Below, piece after piece: positions 19,891 to 27,384 of a stretch of 37,375 bases of DNA. Within the stretch, counting starts at the first letter, position 1, and the number at the start of each line of letters is the position of its first letter. This DNA comes from Bryobacterales bacterium (lineage in GTDB: Bacteria; Acidobacteriota; Terriglobia; Bryobacterales; Bryobacteraceae), in contig PMYB01000022.1 of assembly GCA_003170915.1 (NCBI GenBank), positions 1 to 37,375 on the forward strand, written 5' to 3'. The position numbers were made by a program, and so were the translations under genes. Under the pieces are notes generated by a model. That model did no database searches. It saw nothing but the letters and a program-made list of their open reading frames with translations, and was not told the origin of the DNA.

Positions 19891-20862
19891 TCACAGGTGG
19901 CGCCGCGCAGCCGCCATCCGCGCCGCCATGCGCATGGCCTGCTTCATGCTGCGCGGGTCGGCCTGGTTCTTTCCGGCGATGTCGAAGGCCGTCCCGTGGT
20001 CCACCGAGGTCCGGATGATCGGAATTCCCAGCGATATGTTCACCGTGCCTTCGAAATCCAGGAGCTTCATCGGAATGTGGCCCTGATCGTGGTACATGGC
20101 CACCACCAGGTCATAGGCGCCGCGCCACGCTTGCAGGAAGACCGTGTCGCCGGCATGCGGGCCGCTGCACTCAATTCCCTTGGCGCGGGCCGCGTGGATG
20201 GCGGGAACGATGAACTTCTGCTCTTCATCGCCGAACAGCCCATGCTCGCCGGCGTGCGGGTTCAGTCCGCAGACGGCGACGCGGGGCTGCTCGAACCCGA
20301 GCAGTCGCATGGCCTTGTCGCCCAGCTCGATGGTGTGCACGATGCGATGGGTGCTCACATCGCAGGCGTGGCGCAGCGGCACGTGCGTGCTCACGTGAAC
20401 GGTGGCGAGCCGCTCGCTGGCCAGCAGCATGCGCGACTCGGCGGCGCCGCAGAGCTCCGCGATGTATTCGGTGTGCCCGGAGAACGGGCGGCCCGAAAGC
20501 GTGACCGCCTCTTTGTTCAGGGGCGCCGTGACCATGGCATCCGCCTCCCGCATCACGCACATCCCGGTGGCGATTCGGACGTACTCCACCGCGGCCTGGC
20601 CGCAGCGCGCATCCAGGCGGCCGAAGGAAAAATCTCCGGCGTCGCCCAAGGTGAGAACATCGTGCAGCAGCGCCGATGCGAGTTTGAGGCCGGTCGAGCG
20701 CCCCGCCATCTCGAGAATCCGCGAATCGCCCACCACGATCCAGTTCGCCAGCGGCGCCACCTCCGGGTCGGCCAGTGCCTTGAGCACAATCTCCGGGCCG
20801 ACCCCGGCGGGGTCGCCCATGGTGAGCGCGATGGTGGGAAGTTGGTCTATTGAGTGGGGCAT
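19891..20862 (-). CDS. PdxA-family 4-phosphate dehydrogenase (probably PdxA2)
   Basis: A 323-residue PdxA-family enzyme, an NAD- and metal-dependent oxidative decarboxylase. Classic PdxA acts on 4-hydroxythreonine 4-phosphate in vitamin B6 synthesis; PdxA2 acts on D-threonate or D-erythronate 4-phosphate and yields dihydroxyacetone phosphate. Family blocks: ALTMGDPAGVGPEI near the start, TAPLNKEA, SGHTEY with a metal His, LNPHAGEHG with a second, and AMYHDQGHIPMKLL with a third. The start at 20862 is chosen because MPHSIDQLPTIAL precedes the TMGDPAG block directly; longer readings run into the kinase in the wrong frame. The kinase stop overlaps its start by 16 bp. The adjacent DUF1537 kinase favours the catabolic PdxA2 role, but this is inferred. 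Confidence 0.88.
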   Translation of the reverse strand: MPHSIDQLPTIALTMGDPAGVGPEIVLKALADPEVAPLANWIVVGDSRILEMAGRSTGLKLASALLHDVLTLGDAGDFSFGRLDARCGQAAVEYVRIATGMCVMREADAMVTAPLNKEAVTLSGRPFSGHTEYIAELCGAAESRMLLASERLATVHVSTHVPLRHACDVSTHRIVHTIELGDKAMRLLGFEQPRVAVCGLNPHAGEHGLFGDEEQKFIVPAIHAARAKGIECSGPHAGDTVFLQAWRGAYDLVVAMYHDQGHIPMKLLDFEGTVNISLGIPIIRTSVDHGTAFDIAGKNQADPRSMKQAMRMAARMAAARRHL

Positions 20863-21902
20863 GTAAAGAAGTCCGCTACTTGGATTAGAGCATGAGGAGC
20901 GCCGAATCCGCCCGACTTGGTGGCCACGCGCGATTGATCGAAGGCGCCACCGGACAGACGACCCCAAGGTATGCCGGGAACGATTTCGTCCTCGAGCTCG
21001 ATGCGGTGCACACCGAGCGCGCGGCACACCAGCGACGCCGTATCTCCTCCCGAGAGCACCAGCGCGGTTGCGGCGCCTGCGGCGTTGCCGACCAGTTCGC
21101 GCACGCGTTCCACGGATGTTTGCCGCACCGAAAGGTTGAGAACCACGTGCTCGCCGCGGCCGAGAGCCAGCAGGCGGCGCTGTTGCTCGACAGTGACGGG
21201 GTGATCGGAGCCGATGCAGAAGAGAACCGAAGAGGCCGGCCGGGGGGCCGTGCCCAGCGGGCACCCAGGACCAGGGGGTCCGCCCCACGGCAAGGTGCGG
21301 GCCAGCGCGGAGGCCAGACCCGCCGAGCCGGCCCAGAGAATCCGCCGCCCCGATGCAAGGGCCTCGGCCGCAATCGCGTCCAGGTCGCGGTCGCACGTGG
21401 CATCTACGGAAATGAACCGGGCGCCGTCCTCGATGGCCGCGTGAACCGTCGATGGCTGCACGTGCGCGCAGGCTTCCAAACCCAGGCGCGCGGCGAGATC
21501 GATGGGCTCCGCGCCTTCCACTCGCAGATAACCCCCTTCGACGGTTCGGCCCATGGCTGGAAATGCGGGCGTAATCACGGCCGTTTCGCAACCAAACGCG
21601 GTGAGCGCGGCGGCGATCTCCGCCCCCACGTTGCCGCGCAAAGTGGAGTCGATCTTCTTGAACAGAATGCGCGCCCGAGCCACGGGAAGCCGTTGGGCCA
21701 GGTCATCCATGACTCGCCGCAGCTCCGCCGCGCTCAGATGGCGGCTCTCGGTGCTGATGGCTAGCACGCTGGTTTCTTCGCTATCGGAATCCAGGTGAAC
21801 TTGGGTCCGGTACCCGCGCCGCGCAAAATGCACCGCGGCGTCACAGGCGCCGGTGAGGTCGTCCGCGATCAGCAGGCACTCGAGGCTCGTGGTTGGCGAC
21901 AC
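20847..21902 (-). CDS. Four-carbon acid-sugar kinase (DUF1537 family)
   Basis: A 351-residue kinase of the DUF1537 family (OtnK/DtnK/DenK type), which phosphorylates four-carbon acid sugars such as D-threonate at O-4. Visible blocks: LLIADDLTGACDAA at the N-terminus, FKKIDSTLRGN, TPAFPAMGRTVEGGYLRVEG, and in the nucleotide-binding half VLSGGDTASLV. It is shorter than the usual about 420 residues, with the middle part reduced. The start is GTG at 21902; no Shine-Dalgarno sequence is seen, but TACCAT lies 11 nt upstream on the minus strand. It overlaps pdxA by 16 bp, consistent with a two-step kinase/dehydrogenase pathway. The isomerase gene is divergent, with starts about 50 bp apart. The true substrate cannot be read from sequence. 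Confidence 0.85.
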   Translation of the reverse strand: MSPTTSLECLLIADDLTGACDAAVHFARRGYRTQVHLDSDSEETSVLAISTESRHLSAAELRRVMDDLAQRLPVARARILFKKIDSTLRGNVGAEIAAALTAFGCETAVITPAFPAMGRTVEGGYLRVEGAEPIDLAARLGLEACAHVQPSTVHAAIEDGARFISVDATCDRDLDAIAAEALASGRRILWAGSAGLASALARTLPWGGPPGPGCPLGTAPRPASSVLFCIGSDHPVTVEQQRRLLALGRGEHVVLNLSVRQTSVERVRELVGNAAGAATALVLSGGDTASLVCRALGVHRIELEDEIVPGIPWGRLSGGAFDQSRVATKSGGFGAPHALIQVADFFTCPTQ

Positions 21903-21938
21903 GCCGCATATCCATGGTATCTGGGAAGCCGCTCATCG

Positions 21939-21944
21939 TAAACT
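21939..21944 (+). promoter_or_regulatory. Candidate -10 element (TAAACT)
   Basis: TAAACT lies 8 nt before the GTG at 21953. It supports that start for the isomerase gene and fits the local pattern of TANNNT close to start codons. Confidence 0.3.
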
Positions 21945-21952
21945 GGTGGTTC

Positions 21953-22792
21953 GTGCCGTACAGCTTCCGCCATTCCATGTGTAACGAGGCCTTCGAGGGA
22001 TGGCCGCTTGCCAAAGCGTGCCAGGCGATCCGCAAGGCCGGCTATACGGGCGTCGAAATCGCGCCGTTCACCCTGGCGGAGAAGCCGGCGGACATCACCG
22101 CGGCCGAGCGCCAGGAGTACCGCGAGATCATCCAGTCCGAAGGATTGAGCTTCGTGGGCTTGCATTGGCTGATGGTCAGCCCCAAGGGGCTGCACGTCAG
22201 CGGACCCGACGCCTCGCTCCGCCAGCGAAGCTGGGAGCACATCGGCGATCTGATCGATCTGTGCGCGGACCTGGGAGCCAACGGCGTGATGGTCTTCGGC
22301 TCGCCCAAACAGCGGTCCACCACGGGCGGGTTGACGCGCGGGGAAGCCACCCGCAACTTCATCGACGGCTTAACCGGGGTGGCGCCGCACGCCGCCGATC
22401 GCCAAGTGAGCGTGCTGGTGGAAGCGCTGCCGGCCAATCAATCCGACGTGGTGCGGACGCTCGAGGAAGCCGTCGCGCTGGTGCGCGAAATCGGCAGCCC
22501 GTACATTCAGACCATGTTCGACGTGCACAACGCCATCGATGAACACCTGCCGCACGCGGCGCTGGTGGAACGCTGGTTCGACTACATCCGCCACGTCCAT
22601 GTGAACGAGCTGGACGGACGCTACTGCGGGGCCGGAGACTACGACTTCAAGCCGGTGCTGGAGGCGTTGCGGCGCCGCAACTACGCGGGATGGGTTTCGC
22701 TGGAAGCTTTCGACTTTACGCCTGGCGCCGAGCGACTGGCGAACGAATCGCTGCGCCACCTGGAATCCGAGATCGCCAAACTGCCATGTTGA
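21953..22792 (+). CDS. TIM-barrel sugar-phosphate isomerase/epimerase family protein
   Basis: A 279-residue AP-endonuclease-2-fold TIM barrel of the sugar isomerase/epimerase group that includes hydroxypyruvate isomerase and OtnI. Conserved blocks: MCNEAFEGWPL, GYTGVEIAPFTLAE, VEALP, QTMFDVHNA, HVHVNELDGR and GWVSLEAF; the Glu, Asp, His and Glu of these blocks fit the usual metal site. I chose GTG at 21953 because the first beta strand needs the residues before MCNEAF and a TANNNT box lies 8 nt upstream; ATG at 21914 or 21977 are alternatives. It is divergent from the DUF1537 kinase and overlaps the next gene by 7 bp. A 2-oxo-tetronate isomerase role would complete an acid-sugar route, but that is inference. 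Confidence 0.78.
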   Translation: MPYSFRHSMCNEAFEGWPLAKACQAIRKAGYTGVEIAPFTLAEKPADITAAERQEYREIIQSEGLSFVGLHWLMVSPKGLHVSGPDASLRQRSWEHIGDLIDLCADLGANGVMVFGSPKQRSTTGGLTRGEATRNFIDGLTGVAPHAADRQVSVLVEALPANQSDVVRTLEEAVALVREIGSPYIQTMFDVHNAIDEHLPHAALVERWFDYIRHVHVNELDGRYCGAGDYDFKPVLEALRRRNYAGWVSLEAFDFTPGAERLANESLRHLESEIAKLPC

Positions 22793-23727
22793 GCCACTAC
22801 GTTGTCACGGGAGGCGCGGGGTTTATCGGCTCCGCGATTGTGCGCGGGCTGCTGCGCGAGGGCGCAGGGACGGTTGTCGTCATCGACAATCTCCTGACCG
22901 GGCGCGAATCGAATTTGGAGGAAGTGCGCGGGTCCATCGACTTCCAGCGCGCCGATATCCGAAACTACGAGGAGATCGCGCCCCTCATCCGCGGGGCGGC
23001 GGTGGTATTCCACGAAGCCGCCATTCCGTCGGTGCCGCGGTCGATTGACGACCCCGTGCCGTCGCACGAGGTGAACATCGACGGAACCTTCAACGTGCTG
23101 CGCGCGGCTCACCAGGGAAAGGCGGGCCGCGTGGTATACGCCGCATCGTCCTCCGCCTACGGCGACACCGAAGTGCTGCCCAAGGTGGAAAGCATGACGC
23201 CGCGCCCGAAGTCGCCTTACGCATTACAGAAGCTGGTGGGCGAATACTACTGCGCGGTTTTCTCGGACGTCTACGGACTGGAAACCGTGGCGCTGCGCTA
23301 TTTCAACGTGTACGGCCCGCGGCAAGACCCTTCGAGCCCGTATTCGGGCGTGCTCTCGGTCTTTATGAAGGCGATTCTGGAGCGGCGCTCGCCCACCATT
23401 TTCGGCGATGGCGAACAATCGCGCGACTTCACCTACGTGGAGGATGTGGCCGATCTCAACCTGAAGGCCGCCCGCGCCGGTAACATTTCAGGCCAGATCT
23501 ACAACGGCGGCAACGGCGGCCGGGTCACGTTGAACCAGGCATGGGCGCTGCTACAGAAGATGGAGGGAGTCGAAATTCCGGCGATCTACCGCACACCGCG
23601 CGCCGGCGACGTGCGCGACTCCCAAGCCGACACTACGGCGGCTGTGGGCGACCTGGGATACGCCCCGCGCTTCTCGTTTGAAGAGGGCCTGCGGCGGACG
23701 CTGGAGTGGTACCGGGGGCAGGCTTAA
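22786..23727 (+). CDS. NAD-dependent sugar-nucleotide epimerase (extended SDR, WbpP/GalE-like)
   Basis: A 313-residue extended SDR. It has the Rossmann motif GGAGFIGS (9-16), an ASSSAYGDT block carrying the catalytic Ser, YALQK (Tyr-x-x-x-Lys), RYFNVYGPRQDP, GDGEQSRDFTYVEDV and a normal length. The text around FHEAAIPSVPRSIDDPVPSHEVNIDGT looks closer to WbpP-type UDP-N-acetylglucosamine 4-epimerases than to GalE, but the hexose substrate is not certain. It starts at an ATG inside the end of the isomerase gene (ATGTTGA, 7-bp overlap), so the two are probably one transcript. Why a nucleotide-sugar epimerase joins an acid-sugar catabolic gene is unclear. Confidence 0.85.
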   Translation: MLSHYVVTGGAGFIGSAIVRGLLREGAGTVVVIDNLLTGRESNLEEVRGSIDFQRADIRNYEEIAPLIRGAAVVFHEAAIPSVPRSIDDPVPSHEVNIDGTFNVLRAAHQGKAGRVVYAASSSAYGDTEVLPKVESMTPRPKSPYALQKLVGEYYCAVFSDVYGLETVALRYFNVYGPRQDPSSPYSGVLSVFMKAILERRSPTIFGDGEQSRDFTYVEDVADLNLKAARAGNISGQIYNGGNGGRVTLNQAWALLQKMEGVEIPAIYRTPRAGDVRDSQADTTAAVGDLGYAPRFSFEEGLRRTLEWYRGQA

Positions 23728-23806
23728 TCGGCAATCCGTTCGCGTAGACCAATGAATTGCCGCGGATGACTGTTTCGCGAACTGATCTGCGTAAACTGAA
23801 TAGAGT

Positions 23807-24289
23807 ATGGTGATAGCGTTCGTAGATGACAGCGGTAGCGGCGGTGACTCCACATTCTCCATCCTTGCTGGCTACTCCGCCAGCGACATCACCTGGAATT
23901 CATTCTGGCCGGACTGGAAGGGTCTCCTCGACCTCGACCCGAAAATCGAGTATTTCAAAATGAGCGAGGCCGAGAGCCTCAAGGGCCAATTCCTCGGGTT
24001 TTTCCCGGAAGAGCGTACGAACCGCGTGAACCAGTTCATTGAGGTCATTCTCACCCATGACCTCCAAGAGGCAAGCGTCGCGATTCCCATGAAGGACTAT
24101 CGGGAAATTGTCTATCCCGTTTTGCACCGAAACAGATCCCAACAAATCGGCGGCTGGTCTCCGATGCTCTACAAACTGGCGATGATCGCGTCGCGCGGCA
24201 CACCTTTGTGCTGGGCGACCTTGCGGAGGATTGAACCAAACGTGCCGAGCCGCAAGAGATCGTGGTCCGGAATCGAAATCCGCTGCTGA
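23807..24289 (+). CDS. DUF3800 protein, C-terminally truncated
   Basis: About the first 120 residues match the DUF3800 family (start MVIAFVDDSGSGGDSTFSI with the conserved Asp-Asp-Ser-Gly, then KIEYFKMSEAE). DUF3800 is a probable nuclease-like domain, often found in mobile or defence settings. The usual protein has 220-250 residues with a second half carrying further acidic residues. Here the family text stops near base 24170, and the last 40 or so residues are the antisense of a hicA remnant. TAAACT lies 9 nt before the ATG. A recombination event probably fused this gene to the hicBA remnant, and it is likely inactive. Confidence 0.65.
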   Translation: MVIAFVDDSGSGGDSTFSILAGYSASDITWNSFWPDWKGLLDLDPKIEYFKMSEAESLKGQFLGFFPEERTNRVNQFIEVILTHDLQEASVAIPMKDYREIVYPVLHRNRSQQIGGWSPMLYKLAMIASRGTPLCWATLRRIEPNVPSRKRSWSGIEIRC

Positions 24290-24374
24290 GTCGGCTCGGA
24301 GGTCTCCAGAATCATGTGACTGCCGGCTTGGTGCGCTTTCGTGTACCGCCATCGCCGTCGCGAGGGATCTTCAT
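24169..24374 (-). pseudogene. hicA: Broken hicA toxin gene
   Basis: The second half keeps a full HicA-like C-terminus in one frame: AGSHMILETSEP, QRISIPDHDLLRLGTFGSIL and RKVAQHKGV, ending IIASL with a TAG at 24169. The start MKIPRD at 24374 is in another frame and hits a TGA after 20 codons. Compared with family members, about 10-12 codons between the MKIPRD start and the Tyr/Trp before the HQ-GSH motif are missing. HicA is an RNA-degrading double-stranded RNA-binding-fold toxin; without this segment and in the wrong frame it should be dead. Its start overlaps the hicB stop (ATGA). Confidence 0.72.
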
Positions 24375-24580
24375 GCCACCGACAGAATCTCGTCGCGGAC
24401 AAGGTGAAGGCAGATTCGCTCGGGCTGCGGCCGATCGAAGAAGAACGCGGCGGTTGCCTCAATCGCGTTCTTGCGCAACTCCTCCCACGTATCCCCCTCC
24501 GTGAAGATGTTTTCGGTAAGGCATTCGGCGCAATAGCCACCGTCGGATTCCTGGACGACCTCGAACACCAATTCGGGCAT
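24371..24580 (-). CDS. hicB: HicB-type antitoxin
   Basis: A 69-residue HicB-fold protein (MPELVFEVVQESDGGYCAECL, then ATAAFFFDRPQPERICLHLV). HicB antitoxins bind and block HicA and often repress their own promoter. Unlike long HicB proteins, it has no C-terminal DNA-binding domain, so autorepression is uncertain. It lies before the broken hicA with a 4-bp overlap, an unusual antitoxin-first order. It starts 5 bp after the suhB stop and may be transcribed with that operon. With its toxin inactivated, this antitoxin appears orphaned. Confidence 0.75.
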   Translation of the reverse strand: MPELVFEVVQESDGGYCAECLTENIFTEGDTWEELRKNAIEATAAFFFDRPQPERICLHLVRDEILSVA

Positions 24581-24585
24581 TGTTC

Positions 24586-25404
24586 TCAGCCGGTGATCCG
24601 CGGGATGGGCACGCGGAATTGGCCCCGGAAGATCTCTCCGAAGATCTCGAGCGCCTGGTCGTGCAGCGCGCCGTTATCCGCCAGCAGGTGCTCGGAGGCG
24701 GTGATGCTGTGGGGCGCTCCGTTCATATCGGAGACGCGGCCCTGCGCCTCCTCGACCAGGAGCGTCCCGGCGGCCATGTCCCAGGGGTTCAGGCCGAACT
24801 CCCAGAAGAAATCCAGGCGTCCGCAAGCCACGTATGCCAGGTCGAGGGCCGCCGATCCGGTGCGCCGGACGCCGTGCGTGGCCATCGCCAACTGGTAGTA
24901 GAAATGGATATTCACGCTCTGGCTGCGCTTGCGGCTGGGGAAGCCGGTGCAGGGCAGGCTGTCCTCGAGCCGCTGAATACTGGAGACGCGAATGCGGCGG
25001 TTGTTCAGGTAGGCGCCGCCGCCGCGCTCGGCCGCGAAGAGCTCCTGCCGGGTGGGATCGTAGACGACGCCGGCGATCATCTCCCCGGCGCGCGCCAGCC
25101 CCAGCGTGACGTTGAACATGGGGAAACCATGGGCGAAATTGGTGGTGCCGTCCAGAGGGTCCACATACCAACAATATTCGGAAGAGCTTTCGCGCCCGCC
25201 GCCTTCTTCGGCGACGATACCGTGCGAGGGGAAGTGCGACCGCAGCCGCTCGACCACCAGTCTTTCGGAGGCGCGGTCGGCTTCGGTCACTATGTCGAAC
25301 TCACCCTTGAGTTCGACGGCCACACGCCGCTCGAAGTAATTCGCCAGAAGCGCGCCGGCCTCGCGCGCAATCTCCACGGCCTTTTCCAAGTAGGGCAGTT
25401 TCAA
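24586..25404 (-). CDS. suhB: Inositol-1-monophosphatase family protein (SuhB-type)
   Basis: A 272-residue lithium-sensitive phosphatase of the inositol monophosphatase family. Metal-binding motifs: the Glu pair in GIVAEEGGG, WYVDPLDGTTNFAHG, and NPWDMAAG late in the protein. These enzymes hydrolyse inositol phosphate and related substrates; SuhB also associates with transcription complexes in E. coli. The start is TTG, overlapping the Hfq-like gene stop by 4 bp (TTGA at 25401-25404), with a purine-rich ribosome site GGAAGAGAG just upstream. It ends the run moaDE > VWA > Hfq-like > suhB. Its partnership with the Hfq-like gene is positional only. Confidence 0.88.
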   Translation of the reverse strand: MKLPYLEKAVEIAREAGALLANYFERRVAVELKGEFDIVTEADRASERLVVERLRSHFPSHGIVAEEGGGRESSSEYCWYVDPLDGTTNFAHGFPMFNVTLGLARAGEMIAGVVYDPTRQELFAAERGGGAYLNNRRIRVSSIQRLEDSLPCTGFPSRKRSQSVNIHFYYQLAMATHGVRRTGSAALDLAYVACGRLDFFWEFGLNPWDMAAGTLLVEEAQGRVSDMNGAPHSITASEHLLADNGALHDQALEIFGEIFRGQFRVPIPRITG

Positions 25405-25643
25405 CTCTCTTCCTGGAGGTACTTGATATCGTGCTTGAAGATGAAAAGGTTGGGCATGCCCTTGCGGGTCAGGCGGATGAAGGACCGGTCGTAGTATTCA
25501 ATGGTGCCCACCACTTCCTCCCCATCCTCCATCTTCACGCGGACGGGCGTGGCATTCTCGATCAGGCGTTTGAGATACCTGATTTCTTCAAACGTCTGTT
25601 CCGGCGCGCGGCCGGCTTTTCCACCGTGTTCTGGAGTAGTCAC
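25401..25643 (-). CDS. hfq: Hfq-like (Sm fold) RNA-binding protein
   Basis: An 80-residue Sm-fold protein resembling acidobacterial Hfq. The Sm1-like part is RLIENATPVRVKMEDGEEVV followed by GTIEYYDRSFIRL; the Sm2-like motif FIFKHDIKYL corresponds to the Hfq YKHAIS block. Hfq hexamers bind small RNAs and mRNAs. The first 20 or so residues (Gly/Pro/Glu-rich) are not typical of E. coli Hfq, and no long C-terminal tail is present. The start is GTG; GTGA at 25640-25643 is shared with the stop of the VWA gene. The next gene, suhB, overlaps by 4 bp. The sequence is divergent enough that RNA binding and oligomer form should be regarded as inferred. Confidence 0.72.
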   Translation of the reverse strand: MTTPEHGGKAGRAPEQTFEEIRYLKRLIENATPVRVKMEDGEEVVGTIEYYDRSFIRLTRKGMPNLFIFKHDIKYLQEES

Positions 25644-26617
25644 TTTTTCTGCCGCTTTTTCTGCCCTTCGGGGTCTATGGAAGTACGGGCGCCGGGCGTG
25701 CCGGTTCCACCCTCAACCTCACCATAATAACCGTTGCGCGCGGAGACTCGCAATTCCGGCCGGCCGACCCGGACCTCCAGCTTGTGGAAGGGGTCCTTGG
25801 CGAGCGGGGCGTTATGCGGGTAGAAGGCCAGCAAATACTGGGTGCGCAGCTCGGTGACGATGTCGCTGAAGGCCTTGTCGAGTGCCGAGCCGACGCTGGG
25901 CAGGAAGGGCCGGCCGCCGGTGCCTTCAGCCATGAATTGCAGGGCGTGTTCCCCGCCGGTATTCCGACCGGCATCGTTGGTGATGGGCATGACGACCACG
26001 GGGTAGATGACGGCATCGGCAAGCTGGGCCGCTTGGAGCGCCGCATGGACATCCTTGGAACTGGCGGTATCGCCGCCATCGGTGATGATCACGATGACCT
26101 TGCGGCCCTGGCGCGGTTCGAGATCGCGCGCCGTCAAAAAGATGGCATCGTAAAGCGCCGTCCCGGCGTCGCCGTGGAGCGTCTTCAGCCTGGCTTCCAG
26201 AAATTTGTAATTGTGCGTGAAGGATTGTTGCACGGTGACTTCGTAATTGAAACTATAGAGCGCGACGGCGTCCTCCGGATTGCCCTCCGAGAGCAAGGCG
26301 CGCAGGAAGCGCGAGGCGGAATCGGTCTCGTACGTCAATTCCTTGTTGGTCGAGCCGCTGGTGTCCACCAGCAGGGCGATGGAGAGCGGCAGTTCGGTGC
26401 GGCGCTCGAACACCGAGATCTCCTGTCGCGCGCCGTTGTCGAACACGTCGAAATCGCCCCTCTGGAGGGCACCCACAAGCTCTCCAGCCTGGTTCTTGAC
26501 GGTGGCGAGGACACGAACCAGGTTGACGTCGGCGCGAAACACGGGAGCCTGCTGCGCGGAGAGGGCGGCGGCGCAGAGGAGTGACAACAACCAGGGCTTA
26601 GCCCGCCAGCGGAACAT
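25640..26617 (-). CDS. Secreted VWFA-related protein (acidobacterial TIGR03436 type), second copy
   Basis: A 325-residue exported VWA protein, paralogous to 7654-8637. Signal peptide MFRWRAKPWLLSLLCAAALSA, then VLATVKNQAGELVGAL, FDVFDNGARQEISVFE, a VWA domain with MIDAS LLVDTSGST and later IITDGGDTAS, and a C-terminal end NGYYGEVEGGTG. I chose the ATG at 26617 because it begins the signal peptide and lies inside the end of the moaDE gene (20-bp overlap); an in-frame start at 26659 only adds residues antisense to known text. It shares four bases with the Hfq-like gene. Its presence in an operon with molybdopterin and RNA-binding genes is odd. The binding partner is unknown. Confidence 0.86.
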   Translation of the reverse strand: MFRWRAKPWLLSLLCAAALSAQQAPVFRADVNLVRVLATVKNQAGELVGALQRGDFDVFDNGARQEISVFERRTELPLSIALLVDTSGSTNKELTYETDSASRFLRALLSEGNPEDAVALYSFNYEVTVQQSFTHNYKFLEARLKTLHGDAGTALYDAIFLTARDLEPRQGRKVIVIITDGGDTASSKDVHAALQAAQLADAVIYPVVVMPITNDAGRNTGGEHALQFMAEGTGGRPFLPSVGSALDKAFSDIVTELRTQYLLAFYPHNAPLAKDPFHKLEVRVGRPELRVSARNGYYGEVEGGTGTPGARTSIDPEGQKKRQKK

Positions 26618-27305
26618 CGCGGTCCCACTCCCCTTCCACCCAGACCTCGCCGTCCACAAAATGTTCCTTCTTCCAGATGGGCACGGTTTTCTTCAGGCGG
26701 TCGATGCCTTCGAGCGCCGCTTCAAAGGCCGCGCGGCGGTGAGGGGCCGTGACGATCACCGCTACGCTGGTCTCGCCGATCAGCAGGCGGCCCAGGCGAT
26801 GCACCATGGCCACACGGGTCACCTGGTGCGCGCCGGCGATCTCATGTCCGATTTTGGCCATCATGGCGAGCGCCATTGGCTGGTAACATTCATAGTCCAG
26901 GCAGAGCGCCGGCCGGCCGTTGGTCTGGTTGCGGACAGTGCCTTCGAATGCGACCACCGCGCCTTCCGCGCCGGTCAGCAGACGCGCGATGATGGAGCGC
27001 GTATCGATAGGGTGGTTCGTCAGCGCGAAATAGTGGCCCGGGTCCGGAGGGCAATCCGCGGTTCCGCCGCTCACGGGCGGCAGGAAGGCCACTTCATCGC
27101 CGTCCTCGATTTTTGTGGAGAGGTCCGCGAATTCGCGATTGCGAGCCAGTACAATGCTGCGCGCCATTTCCCTCAAGGGCGGACACCGCGCGGCCACGGT
27201 GTCGAAGACCGCCCGCAGATCGGCCCCGCCGGGAAAGTCGGCCTCCTCCGACGGCCGTCCCACCAGATCCTTCAATACCCCAAAGAACAGGATTCGCACG
27301 CGCAT
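26598..27305 (-). CDS. MoaD-MoaE fusion, molybdopterin synthase in one chain
   Basis: A 235-residue fusion. The N-terminal part (about 1-85) is a MoaD ubiquitin-like domain (MRVRILFFGVLKDLVG, ending AFLPPVSGG). The C-terminal part (about 95-235) is MoaE (FEGTVRNQTNGR, then KKTVPIWKKEHF with the active-site Lys). The two subunits normally act as a complex: thiocarboxylated Gly-Gly of MoaD donates sulfur to cyclic pyranopterin monophosphate in the MoaE active site. Here the Gly-Gly is internal (followed by TADCPPDPG), so cleavage after it would be needed, as reported for mycobacterial MoaX. The start at 27305 begins directly at the MoaD domain. It heads the operon that runs to suhB. Confidence 0.87.
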   Translation of the reverse strand: MRVRILFFGVLKDLVGRPSEEADFPGGADLRAVFDTVAARCPPLREMARSIVLARNREFADLSTKIEDGDEVAFLPPVSGGTADCPPDPGHYFALTNHPIDTRSIIARLLTGAEGAVVAFEGTVRNQTNGRPALCLDYECYQPMALAMMAKIGHEIAGAHQVTRVAMVHRLGRLLIGETSVAVIVTAPHRRAAFEAALEGIDRLKKTVPIWKKEHFVDGEVWVEGEWDRDVPLAG

Positions 27306-27367
27306 AGGAGGCTCTACCAAGGGCCAGTCTAACAGACGGTTGCGGGCGGCCCTTCGTTGCGCCGGGT

Positions 27368-27373
27368 TACAAT
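27368..27373 (+). promoter_or_regulatory. Candidate -10 element (TACAAT)
   Basis: A near-consensus -10 hexamer ending 11 nt before the ATG at 27385. No Shine-Dalgarno sequence lies between. A -35 box at standard spacing is not clear. It would drive the thioesterase and ArsA-like genes. Confidence 0.45.
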
Positions 27374-27384
27374 GCTGTTTCCCC

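Noticed and set aside
20889-21591. Extended upstream reading of the PdxA frame
   Set aside because: It lies within the DUF1537 kinase in another frame; the PdxA family starts at the ATG at 20862.
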